Shown piece by piece: positions 54,763 through 61,873 of a stretch of 64,000 nt of DNA. Positions within the stretch are counted from its first letter, which is position 1, and each line of letters opens with the position of its first letter. The DNA lies in assembly GCA_902802585.1 (NCBI GenBank), contig CADCMR010000006.1, positions 41,934-105,933 on the forward strand, written 5' to 3'. A program made the position numbers and the translations under genes. This DNA is from an uncultured bacterium (lineage in GTDB: Bacteria; Verrucomicrobiota; Lentisphaeria; Victivallales; UBA1829). The notes below the pieces were generated by a model, which saw only the letters and a program-made list of their open reading frames with translations, was not told the origin of the DNA and ran no database searches.

Positions 54763-56100
54763 ATGTCAAAGCTCCTGAAAAATAAAATCGACCCCTACAT
54801 CATCGACGTCATCGGACGCCTGCGCTCCGCCGGTTTCGAGACCTACCTCGTCGGCGGCGCGGTCCGCGACATCCTGCTCGACCGTGTCCCGAAGGACTAC
54901 GACGTCTCCACCGCCGCCACGCCCGAAGAGGTCCGCCGCGTCTTCCGCGACCGCCACACGCTCATCATCGGCAAGCGCTTCCGCCTGGTCCACCTCATCC
55001 GCGGACGCGACATCACCGAAATCAGCACGTTCCGCAAGCGCCCCGACCAGGAGGACCAGGCAGACCGCCCGAAACGCTGCGAGAACGCCCCGGAAAACAT
55101 GATCTTCCACGACAACGCGTTCGGCACCTCGCGCGACGACGCGTTCCGGCGCGATTTCACCGTGAACGCCATCTTCTACGACCCTATCGACGACAGGCTG
55201 GTCGACCACACCGGGCTCGGCGTGAGCGACCTCCGCGACGGCATCGTCCGCACCATCGGCGACCCGACGCTGCGGTTCGAGGAAGACCCCGTCCGCGTGC
55301 TCCGCGCCATCAAGCTGGTCGGTCAGTACGGGTTCACGATGGAGCCGGAGACCGGGAAAGCCGTGCGCGCCTCGCTGGAGCTGATCCTCCACGCGTCGCC
55401 GTCGCGCCTCTCGCTCGAGCTCGAAAAAATCCTCCGCAACTCCTACACCGGCTCCATCCTGAAGGCGTTCCACGACTACGGATTCCTGCACTACTATCTG
55501 CCGGAACTGGACGCCGTCTTCGAGACGCCGGAAATGGACTACACGCTTCAACTGCTTGCACTCCGGGGCGAACGCATCCGCTCCGGCGTCTTCCGTGCGA
55601 GCCTGTCCACCGCGGTCGCCATGGTCGCGCTGCCGTTCGCCGAGACCGAACTCGGACAGGAGGGGCGCGGCGGCCTCTGGGATTATTATCTGGGCGTCGA
55701 GGGCGACCTCCGCCGCATCATCCTGCGGCTGTTCCACCCGCTCGTCCTGACCCACCGCACCACGTCCGACGCGGTCAACAACCTCCTCATGCAGATACGG
55801 TTCAAGACGCATCGCCGCCTGCACTCCTTCGCCGACCGCAAGGGCTATCCCGGCGCGCGCGAATTCGCCATCATCCAGAACATCGCCGCCTGGCACATCC
55901 CCGATTTCGAGGACAGCTGCCCGCTCCCCGTGCGTTCTTCCGGCGCGCCGAAAAAACGCCGCCGCGGTCATCGCGGGGGACGTCGCGGAGGAAACGGCAA
56001 CGCGGATCTTCCGGCGCAGGACGCGCAGACCGTGCACGCCGTCGCGCAGGCGGCGGAATCCGAACCGGAAACCGAACCAGAAAGGGACTTCAACGCATGA
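54763..56100 (+). CDS. pcnB: Poly(A) polymerase / CCA-adding type nucleotidyltransferase (PcnB-like)
   Basis: The 445-residue class II nucleotidyltransferase has the catalytic YLVGGAVRDILLDRVPKDYDVSTAA (Asp pair about residues 46-48), GKRFRLVHLIRGRDITEISTFRKRP, and DDAFRRDFTVNAIFYDP, which with DNAFGT and TGLGVSDLRDGIVRTIGDP resembles PcnB more than Cca. PcnB polyadenylates RNA 3' ends to promote decay. The C-terminus is Arg/Gly-rich (KKRRRGHRGGRRGG), a likely RNA-binding tail. It cannot be fully excluded that it adds CCA to tRNA. The stop overlaps the next gene as ATGA. Confidence 0.85.
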   Translation: MSKLLKNKIDPYIIDVIGRLRSAGFETYLVGGAVRDILLDRVPKDYDVSTAATPEEVRRVFRDRHTLIIGKRFRLVHLIRGRDITEISTFRKRPDQEDQADRPKRCENAPENMIFHDNAFGTSRDDAFRRDFTVNAIFYDPIDDRLVDHTGLGVSDLRDGIVRTIGDPTLRFEEDPVRVLRAIKLVGQYGFTMEPETGKAVRASLELILHASPSRLSLELEKILRNSYTGSILKAFHDYGFLHYYLPELDAVFETPEMDYTLQLLALRGERIRSGVFRASLSTAVAMVALPFAETELGQEGRGGLWDYYLGVEGDLRRIILRLFHPLVLTHRTTSDAVNNLLMQIRFKTHRRLHSFADRKGYPGAREFAIIQNIAAWHIPDFEDSCPLPVRSSGAPKKRRRGHRGGRRGGNGNADLPAQDAQTVHAVAQAAESEPETEPERDFNA

Positions 56101-57221
56101 AACACGCATTCTTTTCAGCCATGCTCGCCGGACTTCTTCTGGCGTCCGCCGCGGGGATTTCCGCCGCGGAGGTCGGCGGCATCGTGACCCCGGCAAAGGA
56201 TCTCGGCAAGCTCCAGCTCGTGACCGGGACCGTCCCGAAAACCGCGACCTCGCTCCAGGTTTTCCTCTTCTTCGATCCCGCGCTGCCCGGCGCGAAGGAC
56301 ATCCTCCGCATGGTCGACTCCCTCTACGAGCAGTCGCTTGAAAACAAGGCGAAACCCGCCTCGTTCTACGCGATCTCCCGCTCAAGCAAGACGCGCACCG
56401 CCGCGTTGGAGCTTTCCAAGTTCCGGATGCCCGTCTACGGCGACGACCACGGCGACGTCTACCCCGAGTTCGCCGGGACCGAGGTCATCATCCCGTTCGT
56501 CATCGTGGCGGACGACGGCAAGATCGTGTGGAAGGGCGTGCCGCAGGAACTCGAAAACGTGATCAAGGACCTCCAGTCCGGCAAGTTCAGCTTCGATTCC
56601 CAGCTGAAAATCGAGATCATGCACAAAGACCTTCAGAACGCGATCCAGACCGGGCTGCCGTCCGTCATCATCGCCACCGCCGACAAGATCCTCGCGCTGC
56701 GTCCCGACGACCAGATCGCGATCCAGGCGAAGCTCTTCGTCTACGAGAGCACGGGTCGCGTCCGCGAAAACAACGCCGCCGTGCAGGCGATCGCCGCGAA
56801 GGTGAAGGATAACGTGGACGTGCGGCTGCTCCTGCTCGGCTACTACGAGCGCACCGGCGAGTTGGAAAAGTTCAATGCCGGGCTCAAGGCGGCGTTCAAG
56901 GATTTCTCCGCATCCCCGACCGCGCTGTCCCGCCTGCTCGCCTACGCGTTCGAACAGGCCCCGTTCGGCTGGCTCCCCGTGCAGGACGTCGTGTCCGCCG
57001 CCGCGTCCGTGAAGAAGTCATTCGCGGGCACGGGCGGCTCCAGCGAGGGGTTCTCCTGCGAGTTTTCCGCGCGCGCCGCCTACCTCGCGCTGGACATCGA
57101 CGCCGCCATCGCGGATCAGACGCGCGCCGTGTCGCTCTTCAACGGGACCGAGTTTCTCGCCGAGGCGAAGCAGACCCTTGCTTTCTATCAGAGCGTGAAG
57201 GCGATGAAGGCGAATCCCTGA
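56097..57221 (+). CDS. Exported thioredoxin-fold-like protein lacking the CxxC motif, with a helical C-terminus
   Basis: The 374-residue protein has a signal sequence (AFFSAMLAGLLLASAAGISAAE, cleavage about residue 24), then an AhpC/thioredoxin-like domain (about 40-160): QVFLFFDPALPGAKDILRMVDSLYEQ where a redox protein would have WCxxC, and IPFVIVADDGKIVWKG. The missing cysteines imply a non-redox role. Residues about 180-370 form helical repeats (TPR-like). No close family was recognised. It overlaps pcnB by four bases and precedes a phosphoesterase by 7 bases. Confidence 0.72.
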   Translation: MKHAFFSAMLAGLLLASAAGISAAEVGGIVTPAKDLGKLQLVTGTVPKTATSLQVFLFFDPALPGAKDILRMVDSLYEQSLENKAKPASFYAISRSSKTRTAALELSKFRMPVYGDDHGDVYPEFAGTEVIIPFVIVADDGKIVWKGVPQELENVIKDLQSGKFSFDSQLKIEIMHKDLQNAIQTGLPSVIIATADKILALRPDDQIAIQAKLFVYESTGRVRENNAAVQAIAAKVKDNVDVRLLLLGYYERTGELEKFNAGLKAAFKDFSASPTALSRLLAYAFEQAPFGWLPVQDVVSAAASVKKSFAGTGGSSEGFSCEFSARAAYLALDIDAAIADQTRAVSLFNGTEFLAEAKQTLAFYQSVKAMKANP

Positions 57222-57228
57222 CCGCCGT

Positions 57229-58053
57229 ATGAGCACGAAGTTCGTCCTTTTCTCCGACATCCACGAACACGCGGTCTTCTCGCCGCGCGCCCTGCTCGAC
57301 AAGCGTTTCTTCGGGTTGATGAACTCCACGTTCTGCCGGCACGGCGACTACCGCATGGAGCGCATTGATAAAGCCGTCCGCACGATCCTGGATTCCCTGC
57401 ACCCCGACCTCGTAATCTTCACCGGCGACGCCGTCAGCACGTCCGATCCGCGAGAATTCGAGGCGGCGTTGAACCAGCTCCGCCCGCTGGTCGAATCCGG
57501 CATCCCCATCCTGTATTCGCCCGGCAACCACGACCGCTATGTGCGCGACCACGCCTGCTGTGAGGCGTTTGAATATTTTCGCGCCGAGCTCACGAAGCAC
57601 TGCCCCATGGCGCTTCCCGGCGTGTACGAGACATCCGAATTGCGCTTCGCCGTGATCGACTGCGCGCGACCCTTCACGCCCGTGCTGTCCTGCGGCGAGA
57701 TGACGCCGGAGACGGCGGGCTTCCTGGAACGCGAGGCGGCGAAAGACGACCCGCGCCCGCTCGTCTGCGTGGGGCATTTCCCGCTTCACGGCAACGAAAA
57801 ACTGAAATCATACCGGCATCGTCTGATTAACTTTGAACGCGCCGAAGCCCTCCTGAACGCCGGAAAGATCGCGCTGTCTGTGGTTGGACATATTCATGCG
57901 CCATTCCAGCGGCTCGACGCACGCGGCTACGGCGAACTCGTGGTCGGCTCGCTTACGAAAAAAGACATCCTGCGCGAGATCACGTTCGACAACGGCGTTT
58001 TCACCGTGCGAGACCTGACCTCCGACGGGGAAGCTGCGCCTCCACTGTCGTAG
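57229..58053 (+). CDS. Calcineurin-like metallophosphoesterase
   Basis: The 274-residue soluble enzyme has the five conserved motifs in order: DxH in FSDIHEH (about 9-11), GDA in IFTGDAVS (about 66), GNHD in SPGNHDRY (about 103), His in CVGHFPLHG (about 183) and GHIHAPF (about 222). It binds two metals and hydrolyses a phosphate ester; the substrate may be a nucleotide, phospholipid or other. It has no signal peptide. It is the last gene of the nadB run and faces the methyltransferase. Confidence 0.9.
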   Translation: MSTKFVLFSDIHEHAVFSPRALLDKRFFGLMNSTFCRHGDYRMERIDKAVRTILDSLHPDLVIFTGDAVSTSDPREFEAALNQLRPLVESGIPILYSPGNHDRYVRDHACCEAFEYFRAELTKHCPMALPGVYETSELRFAVIDCARPFTPVLSCGEMTPETAGFLEREAAKDDPRPLVCVGHFPLHGNEKLKSYRHRLINFERAEALLNAGKIALSVVGHIHAPFQRLDARGYGELVVGSLTKKDILREITFDNGVFTVRDLTSDGEAAPPLS

Positions 58054-58170
58054 TGTCCGGCTTCGCTCGGACACACATAGTGTATTGAGTAGTACCTTGC
58101 TTCACAACGGTACAGGAGAGGATATGTGCGCGAGCGGAGCCGCGCTCTACTTTGACACACGCAGTGTGTT
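58053..58170. repeat. Cluster of short inverted and direct repeats between the metallophosphoesterase and methyltransferase genes
   Basis: GTGTCCG/CGGACAC (58053-58074, 7-bp stem) starts in the metallophosphoesterase stop codon. GTACC/GGTAC flanks a 12-base loop near 58091-58112. GAGCG/CGCTC is at 58132-58147. GACACACATAGTGTATT (58070-58086) and GACACACGCAGTGTGTT (58154-58170) are 17-bp direct repeats with 3 mismatches. The last lies in the 3' codons of the methyltransferase gene. This looks like a REP-type repeat cluster; it may also act as a terminator for the convergent genes. Confidence 0.5.
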
Positions 58171-59094
58171 ACGCTCCCAGAAGACGCCGTCCTCATACCC
58201 CTGGATCGTCCTGTCCGCGTCCGCGCGGCGGAGGCGTTCAAGCGCGAGACAGCAGTAGTCGCGGTCCTGTTCGATGGCGGTGAACATCCGCCTGAGCTTC
58301 TTTGCCGTGACGGCTGTCGTGCCGCTGCCGGAGAAGGGGTCGAACACGATGTCGCCGGGATCGGTCGAGGCGAGGATGAGCTTTGCGATGAGCTTTTCGG
58401 GTTTCTGCGCCGGGTGGTCGGTGTTTTCCGGCATCGACCAGAACGGCACCGAGATGTCGTCCCAGAAATTCGAAGCGCCGGTGAGGCGGAATTTCCCGCC
58501 GGACTCCTCGCTCCAGTCCTTCGGACGGCCGTTCTCGCGGTATGGCGCGATCACCTTGCGTTTCATGCGCACGGCGTCGGCATGGAAGATTGCGGCGTCT
58601 TCGGGCGGTGCGACGGCGTACCAGATGTCCTCGCAGGCATTTTTCCAGTTCGATTCCGCGGCGCGCCCCTTCTCGCGCTGCCAGGTGATGCGGTTCCGCA
58701 CGATGAAGTGCTGACGCAGAATTTCGAAACATGCCGCGCTGCATTTCCAGTCGCAGCAGAGATACACCGCGCCGCCAGGCCGGATCAGACGCTTCACGAG
58801 CGGCATCCAGCTCGCCAGATAGTCGCGGTAGGCGTCCTCGGAACGGCTGTGAAAGGTCGATTGGTTGAACGTCTTCGTGAGGTTGTACGGCGGGTCGAGC
58901 AGCGCCATCGCGGCGAAACCGTCCGGCAGATGCGGCATGACCGCCGTGCAGTCCCCTTGAAACACGCGGTTCGCGGCCTCAGCCGGGGACAAAGCGGCAT
59001 CCGGCGCGGGCGTGATCTCCCGCGCCAGAAGCGCTTTCTGTTCGTCGCTCAGGACGATCGTGCGATTGTTTTTCGCGCGTTTTTTTCCGTTCAT
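58147..59094 (-). CDS. Site-specific DNA methyltransferase (N6-adenine or N4-cytosine, beta class)
   Basis: The 315-residue protein has motif IV DPPY (about residue 67) preceding motif I DPFSGSGTT near the C-terminus, the order of beta-class amino-methyltransferases (PF01555). CCDWKCSAACFEIL, ITWQREKGRAAESNWKNACEDIW and WSMPENTDHPAQKPEKLIAKLI are also typical. It methylates a base in double-stranded DNA; the target is unknown. No restriction endonuclease or specificity subunit is adjacent, so it is an orphan. It starts 2 bases after the beta-galactosidase stop on the same strand. Confidence 0.93.
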   Translation of the reverse strand: MNGKKRAKNNRTIVLSDEQKALLAREITPAPDAALSPAEAANRVFQGDCTAVMPHLPDGFAAMALLDPPYNLTKTFNQSTFHSRSEDAYRDYLASWMPLVKRLIRPGGAVYLCCDWKCSAACFEILRQHFIVRNRITWQREKGRAAESNWKNACEDIWYAVAPPEDAAIFHADAVRMKRKVIAPYRENGRPKDWSEESGGKFRLTGASNFWDDISVPFWSMPENTDHPAQKPEKLIAKLILASTDPGDIVFDPFSGSGTTAVTAKKLRRMFTAIEQDRDYCCLALERLRRADADRTIQGYEDGVFWERNTLRVSK

Positions 59095-59096
59095 TG

Positions 59097-61457
59097 TCAG
59101 AACTTGAACGGCGTTTCCTTCACGAAGAAGCGGAAATCCTTGATGCGGCCGTTGGAATTACGGTCGGTGCGCGGCAGGATGCGGAATCCGCCGACGAGCT
59201 TGGATTCGCCCATGTCGATCACGACGGAATGCGGCAGCGGCGTCTGCTTCGCGCTCCATTCGGAGTGCCAGAACGTGGATTCCTGCTGATCGATCAGGTT
59301 TTCCGCGCTGTTGTTCTCCTTGTCGGTCTCTTCGCTGTCGGCGTAGACGACGCTCCACTTGATGCGGCTGAGGTCCTTGCCGTCGGCGTCGGTCGCGATG
59401 AGCTCGGCGGCGGACGTCATGGTCGTGCTGCCGCCCTGTTCGCTGAGGGCTTCGAGGCAGATGTAACGCCCTTGCACCGGCTTGTCGAACTTGACGGCCT
59501 GCCAGCCTTCGGCATTCGGGAGCGAGCCCTTGACGGCGGGCGTTTCGCCGGAGAGGTTGAGGTTCTGGCCGGGCTTGCGATGCTTGAGCGAGAGATCAGA
59601 CTGGATTTGGTCGAGCACGGGGACCTTGGCGCCGGAGAACTCAGGGGTTTCCGTCGGCATGGTGTCGAGGATGACGACCTCGTTTTCGCCCTTCTTCAGC
59701 CAGCAGCCGGGCAGGTAGAGCGTCTGCTGCGGTCCGATCTTCCAGTAACGGCCGAGGTTGTGTCCGTTGACCCAGACCATGCCCTTGCCGAACTTCGACA
59801 TGTCGAGGAACGTGTCGCCGACCTCGCCGAGCTTGATGGAGGTCTTGTACAGCACGGGACCTTCGCCCGTGCCGGACTTCCCGGCGGCGACCTTCATGAA
59901 GTCGTAGTCGAACGGGATGCGGAAGACCTGCCAGCCGCGCAGGGCGGTCGCCTTGCCGTCCGCGCCGATCACTTCCACGGATTTCGTGATGCCCTTGCGG
60001 TCGATGATCGCCTCGCCGTAGTTCACGCGGCCGTTGTTGTCGACCAGGATGTCGAGCTGAACGGCCTTGTCGAACGCCGGCAGATGCACGGTGTTCTGGT
60101 TCAGGCGACGGTCAAGGATCGTCTTCAGCGGCTTGCCGTCGATGAAGAAATGCGCGATGTCATGCAGTTCGGTCAGCTTCAGCCGCTGCCCGGACGCGGA
60201 CGCCGGAAGCGTGGTGCGGTACAGGATCATGCCGTAGCCCAGGTCGAACTTCTCCATGGGCTTGATGTCGTCGGATTCGACGGCTTTCGGCAGGCTGGCG
60301 AAGAGCGGCACGCCCTTGCCCGCGTTCTGCGCCGGAATCTCAATGAGCGGTTTCTGCGCCGGGACTTCGGCGAGCGTTTCGCCGTCGTTCAGGTAATTTT
60401 TCAGCAGGTCGCGCACGGCGAAGAACTTGTCCGTGGTCCAGCCCGCCTCGGTGATCGGCGCGTTGTAGTCGTAGGACGCCACCATCGAGGAGTACGGCGG
60501 CGCGTTGGCTCCGCCCCACTGACCGAACGTCGTCCCGCCGTGCGCCATGTACAGGCTGAACGAGATGTTGCGATCCAGCATGTCCTTCAGGCTGCCGATG
60601 AACGTGTTCACGCCGCGCGTCTCGTGCGGCTTGCCCCAGTGGTCGAACCAGCCGGTCCAGTATTCGCTGCACATGAGCGGGTTGTTCGGGAACTGGCGTT
60701 TGAGGTTGCGGAATTCGTTATCGACGTTGGAGCCGGCGCCGAAGTTGATGCACGGGACCACGCCGTCGACCTTGTAGTTGTTGAAGTTGGAGCCCCAGTC
60801 GCAGCGCATGAGCGTGACCTTGTCGAATCCGGCGTTGCGGAGCGTGTCGCGCACGCCCTCCATGTAGCTGCCGTCGTTCCCGAAGCACGCGTACTCGTTT
60901 TCGACCTGCACGAGGATGATCGGACCGCCGTTCTGGATCTGGTACGGCGCGAGCCGCTTGCCGACCTCGGTCAGCCATTCCTTCGTCTGCTCCTTGAAAA
61001 GCTCGTCCCTGAATGTGCGGATTTTCAGGTCGTCCTTCTTCAGCAGCCACCAGGGCAGGCCGCCCATTTCCCACTCGGCGCAGGAGTACGGACCGGGCCG
61101 CAGGATGCAGTACATGCCGTTCTCCTGGATCAGCTTCACGAACTCGACGATGTCCTTTTCGCCCTCGAAATCGAACTTGTCCTTCTCCATCTCGTGGTAG
61201 TTCCAGAAGAGATAGATGCAGATGGTGTTCATCCCGAGCGCCTTCGTCATCTTGATGCGGTGGTCCCAGTACTCGCGCGGGATGCGCGAATAGTGCAGCT
61301 CGCCCGCCCGGACCAGGAAGGGCTTGCCGTCCAGCAGGAACGCTTTGTCGCCCGCTTCGAATTGGTGCGGCCCGGGCGTCGCGGCACAGGCGGTGAGGAA
61401 CGGTGCTGCCATTCCGGCACAGCAGAAAAGAGTTTTCAGCATGGTTTTCAGCTTCAT
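59097..61457 (-). CDS. Beta-galactosidase lipoprotein, GH35
   Basis: The 786-residue protein has a lipoprotein signal ending in PFLTAC (Cys about residue 24), so it is probably anchored in the outer membrane or periplasm. The GH35 catalytic domain (about 30-350) has the acid/base Glu in ILVQVENEYACFG and the nucleophile Glu in MCSEYWTGWFDHWG, both intact. Jelly-roll domains follow (MVWVNGHNLGRYWKIGPQQTLYLP), and the C-terminus is an F5/8-type carbohydrate-binding domain ending in GGFRILPRTDRNSNGRIKDFRFFVKE. It cleaves terminal beta-galactosyl residues. It is divergent from a secreted GH9 protein, so both may serve plant- or host-glycan use. Confidence 0.95.
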   Translation of the reverse strand: MKLKTMLKTLFCCAGMAAPFLTACAATPGPHQFEAGDKAFLLDGKPFLVRAGELHYSRIPREYWDHRIKMTKALGMNTICIYLFWNYHEMEKDKFDFEGEKDIVEFVKLIQENGMYCILRPGPYSCAEWEMGGLPWWLLKKDDLKIRTFRDELFKEQTKEWLTEVGKRLAPYQIQNGGPIILVQVENEYACFGNDGSYMEGVRDTLRNAGFDKVTLMRCDWGSNFNNYKVDGVVPCINFGAGSNVDNEFRNLKRQFPNNPLMCSEYWTGWFDHWGKPHETRGVNTFIGSLKDMLDRNISFSLYMAHGGTTFGQWGGANAPPYSSMVASYDYNAPITEAGWTTDKFFAVRDLLKNYLNDGETLAEVPAQKPLIEIPAQNAGKGVPLFASLPKAVESDDIKPMEKFDLGYGMILYRTTLPASASGQRLKLTELHDIAHFFIDGKPLKTILDRRLNQNTVHLPAFDKAVQLDILVDNNGRVNYGEAIIDRKGITKSVEVIGADGKATALRGWQVFRIPFDYDFMKVAAGKSGTGEGPVLYKTSIKLGEVGDTFLDMSKFGKGMVWVNGHNLGRYWKIGPQQTLYLPGCWLKKGENEVVILDTMPTETPEFSGAKVPVLDQIQSDLSLKHRKPGQNLNLSGETPAVKGSLPNAEGWQAVKFDKPVQGRYICLEALSEQGGSTTMTSAAELIATDADGKDLSRIKWSVVYADSEETDKENNSAENLIDQQESTFWHSEWSAKQTPLPHSVVIDMGESKLVGGFRILPRTDRNSNGRIKDFRFFVKETPFKF

Positions 61458-61550
61458 AGTTGGTTGTTTCCTGTCTGGGTGGGGTGAAAGGTCTTGCGCT
61501 CCGGCATGGCATGTTCATCCGGGCGAAGAGACGCAAAAGAAATTACTGCT

Positions 61551-61578
61551 AATATATACGTCCGAATCGCTTTTTCAA
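61551..61578 (-). promoter_or_regulatory. Promoter of the GH35-methyltransferase operon
   Basis: On the minus strand TTGAAA (61578-61573) and TATATT (61556-61551), 16-base spacer, about 95 bases before the start at 61457. Confidence 0.6.
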
Positions 61579-61766
61579 CCGCGATTCCGCCGAAAAAACG
61601 GAAAAAGGTGGCGGGGGAAACCCCATCTCTCCAAGCCGCACGGGGACAACGGAACCGTTTCCCCGATGAATGAATGCGAATGCACCGAAGAAGAAAAACT
61701 TTTGCCGGTGGCGGTTCCTTCGTGTCATTCCGCGCTCCGTATCCCGGACTTTTCCTTGTTTTTCAT
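61579..61766. other. Gene-free centre of the GH35-GH9 divergent region
   Basis: Between the two divergent promoters I see no gene, RNA or clear operator palindrome. A CGGGGGAAAC/GTTTCCCCG-like pair (about 61614-61658) could form a weak hairpin. Confidence 0.3.
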
Positions 61767-61795
61767 TTGAAATTTGCCCGGAACGTGTATATATT
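61767..61795 (+). promoter_or_regulatory. Promoter of the GH9 gene
   Basis: TTGAAA (61767-61772) and TATATT (61790-61795), 17-base spacer, about 80 bases before the ATG. An AAGGA Shine-Dalgarno lies 8-9 bases before the ATG. Confidence 0.65.
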
Positions 61796-61873
61796 ATGCA
61801 ACATTATTCATACAACTTTTTCCAAACAACCATATAAACCGGCGATTTCCTCCGCCTTATAAGGACCATCAGC

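Noticed and set aside
58147..59094. Complete restriction-modification system
   Set aside because: Only the methyltransferase is present; its neighbours are a beta-galactosidase and a metallophosphoesterase.
59094..61487. 797-codon plus-strand frame opposite the GH35 gene
   Set aside because: It mirrors an intact GH35 enzyme with all catalytic residues and reads as low-complexity Val/Ala/Arg/Asp sequence.
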